Shown: positions 8,517-17,032 of the stretch, piece by piece
Position numbering within the stretch: the first letter of the stretch is position 1
Layout of the letters: each line of letters starts with the position of its first letter
Source: an uncultured Clostridia bacterium
GTDB taxonomy: Bacteria > Bacillota > Clostridia > Christensenellales > CAG-314
DNA: 64,000 nucleotides
Assembly: GCA_944336125.1 (NCBI GenBank)
Contig: CALVLA010000005.1
Coordinates: 1 to 64,000 of the forward strand
Direction: 5' to 3'
Notes under the pieces: model-generated
Database searches by the model: none
Seen by the model: the letters and a program-made list of their open reading frames with translations, nothing else
What the model was told of the DNA's origin: nothing
Program-made: the position numbers and the translations under genes

Positions 8517-9696
8517 AATTTATTTTGACCACGCGGCTACAACGCCCGTTTCAAAAAACGTGCTTGAAAAAATGCTTCCGTATTTTACCGAAAATTTCGG
8601 AAATTCGCATTCGCAGCATTCTTTCGGCAGAAATGCCGTAAAAGGCGTGGATTTCGCCCGCTCGCAGGTTGCCAAAGCTCTTAACTGTCTGCCTAACGAA
8701 ATTTATTTTACCGGCAGCGGTACAGAGGCCGACAACTGGGCAATTAAAGGGAGCGCGTGGGCAAGGCAGTCTAGAGGAAAGCACATCATTACTTCGCAAA
8801 TTGAGCATCCTGCCGTTCTCAACAGCTGCAAATGGCTTGAAAAACAGGGTTTTGAAGTGACTTATCTTCCTGTCGACGGCGAAGGTTTCGTTAAGCTCGA
8901 CGAACTTGAAAAAGCTTTGAGAAAAGACACGATTCTCGTTTCGATAATGTTTGCCAATAACGAAGTAGGCGCAATTCAGCCTGTCAGGAAAATTGCCGAA
9001 ATAGTAAAGAAAAACAGCAACGCGTTGTTTCATGTAGACGCCGTTCAGGCGGTAGGCGCGGTAAAAGTTGACGTAAAGGAAATAGGTTGCGACATGCTTA
9101 CGGTATCGGCGCATAAATTTTACGGACCTAAAGGAATAGGCGCGCTGTTTATCAGAAACGGTTTGAAAATCGACAAACTCATTATTGGCGGCGGGCAGGA
9201 AAGAGCAATGCGCGGCGGTACATCTAACACTCCTGCAATCGTTGGTATGGGGCAGGCAATAGAGGACGCGGTAAATAACCTCGAAAGTTATTCCGAACAT
9301 TGCAAAAAACTCCGCGACACATTTATTTCGCGTGTCGAAAGCGAAGTGCCTTATGTAAAACTTAACGGTCCGCGCGAAAACAGATTGCCTAACAACGCAA
9401 ACTTTTCCTTCGAATTTATCGAAGGCGAAAGTATTCTTTACAGGCTCGACCTTGCGGGAATTGCCGTTTCCAGCGGTTCGGCTTGCTCCAGCGGTTCTCT
9501 TGAACCTTCGCACGTACTTCTCGCAATGGGAGTTGACGTAGTTATGGGTCATGGCTCGATAAGATTTTCTTTCGGCAAGGACAATACTATGGAGCAAGTC
9601 GATTACGCCGTAGATAAAATTAAAGAAGTGGTTTCAACGCTCAGACAAATGTCGCCGTTGTTTAACTTGAAAGAAGGAGATGTTTCAAATGTCTAG
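8509..9696 (+). CDS. iscS: cysteine desulfurase (IscS/NifS)
   Basis: A PLP enzyme that removes sulfur from cysteine and passes it as persulfide to scaffold proteins for Fe-S clusters. The Schiff-base lysine is K203 in VSAHKFYGPKG, and the persulfide cysteine is C326 in SGSACSSGS. The length of 395 residues is normal. It overlaps the regulator gene upstream and iscU downstream by 8 bases each, which is typical of a compact clostridial iscR-iscS-iscU unit. Confidence 0.96.
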   Translation: MDRIYFDHAATTPVSKNVLEKMLPYFTENFGNSHSQHSFGRNAVKGVDFARSQVAKALNCLPNEIYFTGSGTEADNWAIKGSAWARQSRGKHIITSQIEHPAVLNSCKWLEKQGFEVTYLPVDGEGFVKLDELEKALRKDTILVSIMFANNEVGAIQPVRKIAEIVKKNSNALFHVDAVQAVGAVKVDVKEIGCDMLTVSAHKFYGPKGIGALFIRNGLKIDKLIIGGGQERAMRGGTSNTPAIVGMGQAIEDAVNNLESYSEHCKKLRDTFISRVESEVPYVKLNGPRENRLPNNANFSFEFIEGESILYRLDLAGIAVSSGSACSSGSLEPSHVLLAMGVDVVMGHGSIRFSFGKDNTMEQVDYAVDKIKEVVSTLRQMSPLFNLKEGDVSNV

Positions 9697-10072
9697 TATG
9701 TACAACGAAAAAGTTATGGAAGTTTTTTCAAATCCTCAAAACGTGGGACAGATTCCTGATGCGGACGGTGTCGGAACTGTGGGAAACGCTACCTGCGGCG
9801 ATATTATGAAAATGTACCTTAAAATTAAGGACAACGTCATCACCGACGCTAAATTTCAAACTTTCGGCTGCGCTGCGGCAATTGCAACAAGTTCAGTCGC
9901 TACGCAAATGATTATCGGCAAAACAATCGACGAGGCTGAAAAACTCACCAACGCCGACGTTATCGAAAATCTCGGAGGTTTGCCTGCTCAAAAAATTCAT
10001 TGCTCGGTACTTGCCGAAGGCGCCATCAGAGAAGCAATTAAAAATTATCGCGAAAAACAACAAAATAAATAA
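9689..10072 (+). CDS. iscU: Fe-S cluster scaffold IscU (NifU N-terminal family)
   Basis: A 127-residue scaffold on which new Fe-S clusters are built. The three cluster cysteines are present: C36 in NATCGDIM, C61 in FGCAAAIA and C105 in IHCSVLAE; the aspartate of TCGD is also kept. I chose the ATG at 9689 because it lies 9 nt from the AAGGAG at 9674-9679; an in-frame ATG at 9680 directly abuts that site, and another lies at 9698. It overlaps the end of iscS. Confidence 0.94.
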   Translation: MSSMYNEKVMEVFSNPQNVGQIPDADGVGTVGNATCGDIMKMYLKIKDNVITDAKFQTFGCAAAIATSSVATQMIIGKTIDEAEKLTNADVIENLGGLPAQKIHCSVLAEGAIREAIKNYREKQQNK

Positions 10073-10121
10073 GAATATATTTTTTTCACCTGCTCATACT
10101 ACCTTCAAAGGGAGGTGTGTT

Positions 10122-10262
10122 ATGAAAGGGGGATTTTTCGCAGGCATTGCTCTCGGTGCGATGATGGGCGCCGTACTTCTCGAACTTAGTCCTCAAGCAA
10201 AACAAATCGCAAAGGACAGTCAGCAGGCGGTTGCCGAACAAATTAAAAACATGACAAAATAA
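10122..10262 (+). CDS. 46-residue YtxH-like membrane-associated protein
   Basis: A small gene with an excellent GGAGG site (10111-10115) 6 nt before its ATG. The product starts MKGGFFAGIALGAMMGAVLL, a glycine-zipper-like hydrophobic segment, followed by an amphipathic, Lys/Gln-rich helix ending in KNMTK. This arrangement resembles YtxH-domain proteins, whose function is poorly known. It lies 49 bases after iscU and ends within a terminator stem, so it closes the isc transcript. Confidence 0.75.
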   Translation: MKGGFFAGIALGAMMGAVLLELSPQAKQIAKDSQQAVAEQIKNMTK

Positions 10263-10291
10263 AAGGCAAAGTTTTCTTTGCCTTTATTTTT
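10261..10291 (+). terminator. intrinsic terminator after the isc operon
   Basis: AAAGGCAAAG and CTTTGCCTTT form a 10-bp stem with a TTTT loop, followed by ATTTTTT. The stem begins with the stop codon's last bases. Confidence 0.9.
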
Positions 10292-10298
10292 TCAAACG

Positions 10299-10328
10299 CT
10301 TCAAAAAAGGGCGCAGTTATGTTATACT
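10299..10328 (+). promoter_or_regulatory. possible promoter of ruvX
   Basis: A good -10 box TATACT at 10323-10328 lies 17 bases before the ruvX start. The best upstream match, TTCAAA at 10299-10304 with an 18-bp spacer, is weak. The position just after a terminator is what supports it. Confidence 0.4.
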
Positions 10329-10345
10329 TTTTTCGGTAGGTAACT

Positions 10346-10759
10346 ATGGGCAGAGTTTTGGCTTTGGACGTCGGCGACGTCAGAATCGGACTTGCGGTCT
10401 CAGACCTCATGGGAATTATCGCAAATCCGCTTGAAACGTACAACAGAAAAGAATTGTCCGCCGATGTGGACTATATCGTAAAACTGGCCGGGGAAAGGGA
10501 AGTCGATACGATCGTAAGCGGCTTGCCGAAAAGCCTCAACAACGGCGAAAGCATTCAGACGGCAAAAGTACGCGAGTTTGTTTCTGCATTGGAGGAAAAA
10601 TGGGGTAAAAAGGTGGTTTTTGTGGACGAACGTTTTACTACCGCCTCTGCTCAGCGAGTTTTGATTGAAGGTAACGTCCGCCGCGGCGACAGGAAAAAGG
10701 TCGTCGACAAAGTGGCTGCCGCCATTATTTTGCAGACTTATCTCGATACCAAAAAATAG
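10346..10759 (+). CDS. ruvX: Holliday junction resolvase-like / pre-16S rRNA nuclease YqgF (RuvX)
   Basis: An RNase H-fold nuclease that processes the 5' end of 16S rRNA precursor; a role in recombination has also been proposed. The first acidic strand LALDVGDVRIGLAVSD and the later DERFTTASAQ motif are intact. The protein has 137 residues, standard for the family. A DUF1292 gene follows 9 bases later, the same ruvX-DUF1292 pairing seen in many Bacillota. Confidence 0.93.
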   Translation: MGRVLALDVGDVRIGLAVSDLMGIIANPLETYNRKELSADVDYIVKLAGEREVDTIVSGLPKSLNNGESIQTAKVREFVSALEEKWGKKVVFVDERFTTASAQRVLIEGNVRRGDRKKVVDKVAAAIILQTYLDTKK

Positions 10760-10768
10760 GAGGGAACC

Positions 10769-11134
10769 ATGGAAGAACAAAACAAAGATCTTCTTCAGGA
10801 CGAAGAACTCGAAGACGGCGAAGTAGTTCAGCTTATCAACGAAGACGGCGATACCGTTGAATTTTATCACGTAGCCACAATCGAATACGAAAACAACTGG
10901 TACGTATTTTTTCAACCTGCCGAGGAAATGGAAGATATCGGCGAAGACGAAGTCGTTATATTCAAACTTGACACCGATGAAAACGGCGAAGACCTTTTCG
11001 TTCCGATCGAGGACGAAGAACTTCTCGACAAAGTTTTCGACGAGTACAACAAGCTTATGGAAGAAGACGACGAAGAAGATGGTTGCTCGTGCGGCTGCGG
11101 ATGCGGCTCGGACTGCGACTGCAAAAACAACTGA
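10769..11134 (+). CDS. DUF1292 protein with a cysteine-rich tail
   Basis: A 121-residue, very acidic protein. Residues about 10-90 match the DUF1292 (YrzB-type) domain (GEVVQLINEDGDTVEFYHV), of unknown function. The C-terminus carries six cysteines in 13 residues (CSCGCGCGSDCDC), after a run of Asp/Glu; such a tail could bind metal, which is inference. The GGAGGG ribosome site is strong. A terminator follows directly. Confidence 0.85.
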   Translation: MEEQNKDLLQDEELEDGEVVQLINEDGDTVEFYHVATIEYENNWYVFFQPAEEMEDIGEDEVVIFKLDTDENGEDLFVPIEDEELLDKVFDEYNKLMEEDDEEDGCSCGCGCGSDCDCKNN

Positions 11135-11141
11135 CAAAATT

Positions 11142-11167
11142 GCACCCTTTAAAGGGTGTTTTTTTTG
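11142..11167 (+). terminator. intrinsic terminator after the DUF1292 gene
   Basis: GCACCCTTT pairs with AAAGGGTGT (closing G-T wobble; the centre is TTTAAA, so the true stem is about 6 bp) and is followed by a run of seven T. Confidence 0.85.
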
Positions 11168-11176
11168 TTCAAATTT

Positions 11177-11205
11177 TTGACAAACGGTTTGTCTTGTGAT
11201 ATACT
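11177..11205 (+). promoter_or_regulatory. sigma-A-type promoter of rpsB-tsf
   Basis: TTGACA at 11177-11182 and TATACT at 11200-11205, spaced 17 bp: a near-perfect housekeeping promoter, as expected for a ribosomal protein operon. Confidence 0.92.
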
Positions 11206-11207
11206 AT

Positions 11208-11330
11208 GCAAGGTTTATTACGCACCCTGTGTCTATTCGCGTATCGTTGCCGTACCTTGCGGTTGGTCGCGGAGCAAAAAGGAACGGGGGAGGGCTTTTT
11301 GTAAACCAAAAAGTAAAAACGAAAAGGAGA
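11208..11330 (+). promoter_or_regulatory. structured 5' leader of rpsB
   Basis: About 125 nt separate the promoter from the start codon. GCAAGGT (11208-11214) can pair with ACCTTGC (11254-11260), enclosing a second helix TACGC (11219-11223) with GCGTA (11239-11243). The rest is purine-rich and ends in the GGAG ribosome site. A leader of this kind before rpsB suggests autoregulation by protein S2, which is known for rpsB in other bacteria; the exact motif class here is not recognised. Confidence 0.6.
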
Positions 11331-11338
11331 AACAAAAA

Positions 11339-12112
11339 ATGGCAGTAGTTTCGATGAAACAGCTTCTCGAAGCGGGCGTTCACTTCGGTCACCAGACCAG
11401 AAGATGGAACCCAAAAATGAAAAAGTACATTTACTCCGCAAGAAACGATATTCATATTATCGACTTGCAGAAAACCGTTCAGTTGGCTGAAGAGGCTTAC
11501 GCTTTTGTAAGAGATATCGCGGCAAGCGGTAAATCGGTATTGTTCGTAGGTACCAAAAAGCAGGCTCAGGCAGCAATTCAGCAGGAAGCCGAAAGATGCG
11601 GTATGTACTTCATCAACAACCGTTGGCTCGGCGGTACGCTCACAAACAACAGGACAATCCGTACTCGTATCGAAAGACTCAACAAAATCAACCAGATGGA
11701 AAAACTCGGCGAATTTGATCTTTTGCCTAAAAAGGAAGTCGCTAAACTCAAAGAGGAAAGAGACAAGCTTCAACTCAACCTCGGCGGTATTAAAGATATG
11801 AAAGGTCTTCCTGGCTGCATGTTCGTTGTAGACCCTAAAAAGGAAGCAATCGCCGTTAAAGAAGCTAAAAACCTCAACATTCCTATCGTCGCAATCGTTG
11901 ATACAAACTGCGATCCTGACGATGTTGATTACGTTATCCCTGGTAACGACGACGCTATCGGCGCTGTTAAAATTATTTCTTCGATCATTGCAAACGCAGT
12001 TATCGAAGCAAGAGAAGGTATCGTAGTAAACGTTACCGATGAAGAACCTATCGCTATGAACGACGCCGTTAAAACCGACGTTGCTGAACAAAGCAAAGAA
12101 GTAACTGAATAA
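11339..12112 (+). CDS. rpsB: 30S ribosomal protein S2
   Basis: A 257-residue protein of the small subunit, needed to place S1. The start [20 protein letters not shown] and the motifs [18 protein letters not shown] and [13 protein letters not shown] are diagnostic. The frame is open upstream through the leader, but the ATG at 11339 has GGAG at 9 nt and gives the universal S2 N-terminus. The tsf gene follows 14 bases later, the usual bacterial pair. Confidence 0.97.
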   Translation: MAVVSMKQLLEAGVHFGHQTRRWNPKMKKYIYSARNDIHIIDLQKTVQLAEEAYAFVRDIAASGKSVLFVGTKKQAQAAIQQEAERCGMYFINNRWLGGTLTNNRTIRTRIERLNKINQMEKLGEFDLLPKKEVAKLKEERDKLQLNLGGIKDMKGLPGCMFVVDPKKEAIAVKEAKNLNIPIVAIVDTNCDPDDVDYVIPGNDDAIGAVKIISSIIANAVIEAREGIVVNVTDEEPIAMNDAVKTDVAEQSKEVTE

Positions 12113-12126
12113 TAAGAGGTGAAAAT

Positions 12127-12792
12127 ATGGCAAACTTTACAAGTGCTGATGTAATGAAACTTCGCGAACAGACCGGCGTAGGCATGATGGACTGCAAAAA
12201 AGCTTTGACTGAAGCTGACGGCAACATCGAAGCCGCAATCAAAATTTTGCGTGAAAAGGGCATGGCAAGCGCTGCTAAAAAACAAGGCAGAATCGCTTCC
12301 GAAGGTATCGTATCCAGCTACATTCACATGGGCGGAAGAATCGGTGTTTTGGTTGAAGTTAACTGCGAAACAGATTTTGTCGCTCGCTCCGACGCTTTCC
12401 AAGAACTCGTTCACGACATCGCTATGCAAATTGCTGCGGCAAAACCTGAAGTTGTTTCCGTAAACGACGTTGACCCTGCAAAAGTTGCTGCCGAAAGAGA
12501 AATTTTGACTGCTCAGGCTATGAACGAACCTAAACCGAAGCCTGCTGCCGTTATCGAAAAAATGGTTGAAGGCAGAATCAAAAAATATTACAAAGAAGTT
12601 TGTCTTTTGGAACAGGAATTCGTTAAGGATCCTTCAAAAACCATTGCTACTTTGATTAACGAAACAGTTGCTAAAATCGGCGAAAAGATTTCGGTCAGAA
12701 GATTCGTAAGATACGAAGTAGGCGAAGGTCTTGAAAAGAAAGAAAACAATTTCGCTCAGGAAATCATGGAACAGGTTAACCAAGTGAAGTAA
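12127..12792 (+). CDS. tsf: elongation factor Ts
   Basis: Nucleotide-exchange factor for EF-Tu. The N-terminal UBA-like domain ([19 protein letters not shown]) and the core motif [10 protein letters not shown] are intact. With 221 residues it is shorter than the roughly 290 of Bacillus and 283 of E. coli, and appears to keep only one core subdomain, as in other short EF-Ts forms. A terminator follows. Confidence 0.96.
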   Translation: MANFTSADVMKLREQTGVGMMDCKKALTEADGNIEAAIKILREKGMASAAKKQGRIASEGIVSSYIHMGGRIGVLVEVNCETDFVARSDAFQELVHDIAMQIAAAKPEVVSVNDVDPAKVAAEREILTAQAMNEPKPKPAAVIEKMVEGRIKKYYKEVCLLEQEFVKDPSKTIATLINETVAKIGEKISVRRFVRYEVGEGLEKKENNFAQEIMEQVNQVK

Positions 12793-12797
12793 TTTTT

Positions 12798-12829
12798 AAG
12801 GGAACAAGTTTTCTTGTTCCCTTTTTTTC
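12798..12829 (+). terminator. intrinsic terminator between tsf and pyrH
   Basis: AAGGGAACAAG pairs with CTTGTTCCCTT (11 bp) around a TTTT loop, followed by TTTTT. Only about 16 bases remain before the pyrH start, so pyrH needs read-through or a promoter inside tsf. Confidence 0.92.
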
Positions 12830-12844
12830 AAAAAGGAGAAAACC

Positions 12845-13540
12845 ATGTACAATCGTATTTTGATTAAAGTCAGCGGCGAGGCCTTGGCTGACGAAAACGG
12901 ATTCGGACTGGGTACAAAAACCATTGAAAACCTTGTCAACCAGCTCAAGGCATTGAATGAGCAAAACATACAGGTAGGCATTGTCATCGGCGGCGGAAAC
13001 TTTTGGCGCGGACGCCAAGGGGAGCATATGGACAGAAGCACTGCCGACCACATGGGCATGCTGGCAACGCTTATTAACGCTTTGGCTTTGCAGGACGCTT
13101 TGGAGGCCCAGGGCGTACCGGCACGCGTTCAGTCGGCGATCAACATCAACCGTATTGCGGAGCCTTACATCTTAAGGCGTGCGATTCGTCATTTAGAAAA
13201 GGGAAGGATTGTTATTTTCGCGTGCGGAACAGGCAATCCTTATTTCTCTACCGATACAGGAGCCGCTTTGAGAGCGGCTGAAATTCATGCCGATATTCTG
13301 TTGCTTGCAAAAAACGTAGACGGTATCTATTCAGCAGACCCTAAAAAAGATCCTGACGCAAAAAAATACGACGAATTGAGCTACATGGACGTTATTCAAA
13401 AGGGCCTTAAAGCAATGGATACTACTGCCATCTCAATGTGCATGGAAAACAACATTCCTATCCTTGCCTTTGCCGTAAACGAAAAAGACAGCATTATCAG
13501 GGCTGTACGCGGCGAAAAAATCGGCACTATCATAAAATAA
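12845..13540 (+). CDS. pyrH: UMP kinase
   Basis: Amino-acid-kinase fold enzyme that phosphorylates UMP to UDP in pyrimidine synthesis. The N-terminal [14 protein letters not shown] and glycine-rich [14 protein letters not shown] motifs, and [17 protein letters not shown], are all characteristic of bacterial PyrH. The length is 231 residues, as expected. It has an AAGGAG site 8 nt before the ATG. It sits between tsf and frr as in most bacteria, but after a terminator. Confidence 0.97.
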   Translation: MYNRILIKVSGEALADENGFGLGTKTIENLVNQLKALNEQNIQVGIVIGGGNFWRGRQGEHMDRSTADHMGMLATLINALALQDALEAQGVPARVQSAININRIAEPYILRRAIRHLEKGRIVIFACGTGNPYFSTDTGAALRAAEIHADILLLAKNVDGIYSADPKKDPDAKKYDELSYMDVIQKGLKAMDTTAISMCMENNIPILAFAVNEKDSIIRAVRGEKIGTIIK

Positions 13541-13550
13541 AAAAATAAGC

Positions 13551-13579
13551 TTGAAAAATGTGGCAAAATAAAGTAAAAT
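13551..13579 (+). promoter_or_regulatory. possible sigma-A-type promoter of frr
   Basis: TTGAAA at 13551-13556 and TAAAAT at 13574-13579 with a 17-bp spacer, just upstream of the frr ribosome site (GAGGTG, 13589-13594). The leader would be only about 15 nt. Confidence 0.6.
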
Positions 13580-13600
13580 GTGTACTACGAGGTGCAGATT

Positions 13601-14176
13601 ATGTTATATGAAAATGAACAATTGCAAAAAATTTGCGATGAGTTGCCTGTCAAGTGCAACAAAGCCATCGATTTTACCAAAAGCGAATACAGCTTGTTGA
13701 GAGCCGGACGCGCAAATTCGAAAATTCTCGACAAAGTTTTAGTTGACTATTACGGCACGATGACTCCTATTACTCAAATGGGCAACGTTTCTACACCTGA
13801 ACCGCGTATGCTTGTCGTTACGCTTTGGGATAAGTCCGCTTTGGGTAAAGCCGAAAAAGCAATTCTTGCCGCAAACATCGGTGTTACGCCTTCAAACGAC
13901 GGCAATGTCATAAGACTTGTTTTTCCTGAGCTTACGGAAGAACGCAGAAAAGACCTTGTCAAACAAGTCAAAAAAATGGCGGAAGATTGCAAAGTAGCGA
14001 TCAGAAATGCTCGCAGAGATGCCATCGAAGGTATAAGAAAGCTTAAAAATGACAAACAAATATCTGAAGATATAGCGTCTAACGCCGAAAAAGACGTGGA
14101 CAAGGATATCGCAAAATTTATCGAATCAGTCGATCGCCTGTCCGCCGATAAAGAAAAAAATATTATGTCGGTTTAA
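13601..14176 (+). CDS. frr: ribosome recycling factor
   Basis: A 191-residue factor that, with EF-G, splits ribosomes after termination. The pattern LRAGRANSKILDKVLVDYYG and the C-terminal RRDAIEGIRKLKND are diagnostic. The frame opens earlier at a GTG, but the ATG at 13601, 6 nt after GAGGTG, gives a normal length. It follows pyrH in the standard order. Confidence 0.95.
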   Translation: MLYENEQLQKICDELPVKCNKAIDFTKSEYSLLRAGRANSKILDKVLVDYYGTMTPITQMGNVSTPEPRMLVVTLWDKSALGKAEKAILAANIGVTPSNDGNVIRLVFPELTEERRKDLVKQVKKMAEDCKVAIRNARRDAIEGIRKLKNDKQISEDIASNAEKDVDKDIAKFIESVDRLSADKEKNIMSV

Positions 14177-14179
14177 CAC

Positions 14180-14377
14180 ATGTATTTTAAAAATCTAATC
14201 GGGCTTGAAGTTGACGAGGCGGTCAAAGTGTTGACAGACAGCGGCGTCGATTTCAAGTTCACTTTTTGTCAGTCGAAAAAATTGCGTCAGTATGACGAAA
14301 GGCTGGTTATTGCGGTAAGAGAAACATTGCCCGTCGAGCTTGTTGTGGGGGATTTTAAATTTAACGTAAACAAATAG
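14180..14377 (+). CDS. 65-residue protein of unknown function, PASTA-like
   Basis: A short gene that lies 3 bases after frr and 7 before uppS, so it is almost surely translated in the operon. I do not recognise a named family. The pattern NLIGLEVDEAVKVLTDSG followed by alternating strands ending VELVVGDFKFNV recalls a single PASTA-type repeat (a helix packed on a three-stranded sheet), but this is only a visual resemblance. It has no signal peptide, no membrane segment and one cysteine. No clear Shine-Dalgarno site precedes the ATG. Confidence 0.6.
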   Translation: MYFKNLIGLEVDEAVKVLTDSGVDFKFTFCQSKKLRQYDERLVIAVRETLPVELVVGDFKFNVNK

Positions 14378-14384
14378 GAGTTTT

Positions 14385-15071
14385 ATGGAATTTTTATCGT
14401 TGCCCAAACATATCGGGTTTATTATGGACGGAAACGGCAGATGGGCAAAAGCCAAAGGTATGCCTAGGATCAGCGGACATAAAGCCGGCGTCAGGCAAGT
14501 TGACGTCGTGGTTGATTTGTGTCTGAAATACCGTATTTCATACGTAAGCCTTTTTGTTTTTTCTACCGAAAATTGGTCAAGACCTCAGTCCGAGGTTGAA
14601 AATCTTTTTGATCTTGCAAGGGTTTACCTGAAAAAAGCGCAGGCTTTTTTAAAAAAGGACGTGAGAGTGGTCGTGTCGGGAGATAAAACAAAACTTCCCG
14701 ATGACTTGCAGAGGGCAATTTTCGACGTGCAGACAAAAACCGCAAACTGTAAATCGCTTACTCTCAATTTGTGTATTAACTACGGCGGAAGAGACGAAAT
14801 AGTTCATGCCGTAAATGCGGCGGTGGCTTCGGGCGTTCCCGTCGACGAAAAAAGTTTTAAAAATTATTTTTACAATCCCTTTTTGCCGGAACTGGATTTG
14901 GTTGTCAGGACCGGCGGAGAAGTCAGACTTTCAAACTTTATGCTGTTTGACGCCGCGTATGCCGAACTTTATTTTTCTGACGTCATGTGGCCTGACTTCG
15001 ATAAAGACGAATTTGAAAAAATGCTTTTCTCATATCAAAACAGAGTGAGAAAATTCGGAGATATTAAGTAA
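14385..15071 (+). CDS. uppS: isoprenyl transferase (undecaprenyl diphosphate synthase)
   Basis: Cis-prenyltransferase that makes the C55 lipid carrier for cell-wall synthesis. The IMDGNGRWAKAKG motif (catalytic Asp), the middle FVFSTENWSRP, and the C-terminal RTGGEVRLSNFMLFD signature are present. The length of 228 residues is near the family norm of about 240-250. It precedes cdsA, dxr and rseP as in most Bacillota. Confidence 0.95.
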   Translation: MEFLSLPKHIGFIMDGNGRWAKAKGMPRISGHKAGVRQVDVVVDLCLKYRISYVSLFVFSTENWSRPQSEVENLFDLARVYLKKAQAFLKKDVRVVVSGDKTKLPDDLQRAIFDVQTKTANCKSLTLNLCINYGGRDEIVHAVNAAVASGVPVDEKSFKNYFYNPFLPELDLVVRTGGEVRLSNFMLFDAAYAELYFSDVMWPDFDKDEFEKMLFSYQNRVRKFGDIK

Positions 15072-15074
15072 CTG

Positions 15075-15914
15075 ATGCGTAACAGAGTAATTGTGTCTAT
15101 TTTAATAGGTATCGTTCTTGCGGGAACATATCTATTGGGATATTTTGTCAGCAAACTTTTTATGGACGCTCTCATTACCATAGTCATTTTCTTTTCGGTA
15201 AACGAGATGCGCAAGGCATTGAAAGACAAAATGCCAAAGGAATTTAATCCGCTGCTTTTGACATATTCCCTGACTGTAGGCTTGCCTTACCTGAAACTCG
15301 GATTTATGGGTGTAGTTTACTATACCTTGCTGATTTTCGGTCTTGGCGCCACTCTTGCCGTATTCAAAAATATTCATCTCGACGGATTGATGCATTTTGC
15401 CTTTATTCTTATTTATCCGGGACTAACGCTTTCGTCGTTGTTTTTTATCAACAACTCGCCGCTTGCAAGTTTGGGTCTTGCCATCGTGTTTTTGGTGTCG
15501 ACCATGTCCGACGTGTTTGCGCTTGTGTTCGGTATGCTGTTCGGAAAGCACAAACTCGCTCCGCTCATCAGTCCTAAAAAAACGATAGAGGGTGCAGTCG
15601 GAGGACTTTTCGGCGGTGTTGTGGGCGGATTTGCCGTATTTTTGGTGTTTGAAATTTTCGGAATTTTGGGTCCCGGATTTTTCGCCTGGGGACTCAGAAA
15701 ATCCTATACATATCTGTCTTACGCATTGATGGCGGTGTGTGGCTCCTGCCTTACACAAATAGGCGACCTTGTCGCAAGCCTTATCAAGCGCAGTTTGGGT
15801 ATAAAGGATTTCAGCAGAATGCTGGGGAATCACGGAGGCATGCTTGACAGGGTTGACGGAATTATGCTTAATTCCTGTTTCGTTTCGCTGATATTTACAT
15901 TTATCGTATTATGA
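15075..15914 (+). CDS. cdsA: phosphatidate cytidylyltransferase
   Basis: Membrane enzyme that makes CDP-diacylglycerol from CTP and phosphatidic acid. There are about seven to eight hydrophobic segments, and the C-terminal signature SLIKRSLGIKDFSRMLGNHG followed by GMLDRVD is intact. The 279-residue length is normal. Its stop codon overlaps the dxr start (ATGA). Confidence 0.94.
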   Translation: MRNRVIVSILIGIVLAGTYLLGYFVSKLFMDALITIVIFFSVNEMRKALKDKMPKEFNPLLLTYSLTVGLPYLKLGFMGVVYYTLLIFGLGATLAVFKNIHLDGLMHFAFILIYPGLTLSSLFFINNSPLASLGLAIVFLVSTMSDVFALVFGMLFGKHKLAPLISPKKTIEGAVGGLFGGVVGGFAVFLVFEIFGILGPGFFAWGLRKSYTYLSYALMAVCGSCLTQIGDLVASLIKRSLGIKDFSRMLGNHGGMLDRVDGIMLNSCFVSLIFTFIVL

Positions 15915-17032
15915 AAAAAATCGCTGTATTGGGAAGTACGGGTTCGATAGGCGTGCAAACGCTCGATGTGTTAAAAGCCAAGGGGGAATTGTTTGATGTT
16001 TTCAGCCTCGTGGCTTTTTCAGATATTAAAAAGGTTTTGGAACAGCAACGCGAATTTTCGGTACCATACGTCGGAGTAATTAATCTTCATGAGCAAACGG
16101 AAGGCGTTCACACTGGGGAAAACTGTCTGCTTGAAGCCGTGGAAGGCGCGGACACCGTAGTTGTCGCAACTCGCGGAATTGTGGCTTTGCCGGCTGTTTT
16201 AAAAGCTTTGAAAGAAGGCAAAACCGTGGCGCTTGCAAACAAGGAAACGTTGGTTTGCGGCGGAAAGCTTGTGAACGAATACGCAAAAAAGTACGGCGGA
16301 AAGCTTGTGACGGTGGACAGCGAACATTCTGCCGTTATGCAGTGCCTAAACGGCGAAAACAAAAAAAACGTTTCAAAAATCATTTTGACGGCAAGCGGGG
16401 GAGCGTTTCGAAATTTTTCGTATGAACAGCTGAAAAACGTAACTGCTGCCGACGCATTAAAACATCCTACGTGGCGCATGGGTCAAAAAATTACTATAGA
16501 CTGTGCTACAATGATGAACAAGGGATTGGAAATTATCGAAGCGTGCAGACTGTTTGACGTAAGCGAGGACAAAGTGGAAGTAGTCGTTCACCCTCAAAGC
16601 ATTGTTCACTCAATGGTTGAGTTTGCGGACGGCAGCGTCAAGGCGCAGCTTGCAAGTCCCGATATGAAACTTCCGATTCAGTATGCTTTGACTTATCCCG
16701 AAAGATTTGGCTGCGACATAAAGCCTTTGGACTTGTTTTCGTCGCCGTTAGAATTTTTTGTTCCCGACGAAAATAAATTTAAATGTATGAGCCTTTGCCG
16801 TGAGGCAATTAAAAAAGACAGGCTTTATCCTACGGCGTTAAATGCCGCGAACGACGTCTGTGTCGAAAATTTTATAAAAGGAAAAATCGGATTTTTTGAT
16901 ATTGCCGATACAATCGAAAGAGTTTTGAACGAATTTCTTCCGCAATATGACAAAGTTGACGTAAAAAGTATTTTCGATACTGACAGACAAGTAAAAATTA
17001 TCACTCAAAATATTATCGACGGAGTTTTATGA
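15911..17032 (+). CDS. dxr: 1-deoxy-D-xylulose 5-phosphate reductoisomerase
   Basis: Second step of the MEP isoprenoid pathway. The NADPH motif LGSTGSIGVQTLDV opens the protein, and ANKETLVCGG and VDSEHSAVMQCL carry metal and substrate residues. The length is 373 residues. ATGA overlaps with cdsA upstream and rseP downstream show tight coupling. Confidence 0.96.
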   Translation: MKKIAVLGSTGSIGVQTLDVLKAKGELFDVFSLVAFSDIKKVLEQQREFSVPYVGVINLHEQTEGVHTGENCLLEAVEGADTVVVATRGIVALPAVLKALKEGKTVALANKETLVCGGKLVNEYAKKYGGKLVTVDSEHSAVMQCLNGENKKNVSKIILTASGGAFRNFSYEQLKNVTAADALKHPTWRMGQKITIDCATMMNKGLEIIEACRLFDVSEDKVEVVVHPQSIVHSMVEFADGSVKAQLASPDMKLPIQYALTYPERFGCDIKPLDLFSSPLEFFVPDENKFKCMSLCREAIKKDRLYPTALNAANDVCVENFIKGKIGFFDIADTIERVLNEFLPQYDKVDVKSIFDTDRQVKIITQNIIDGVL

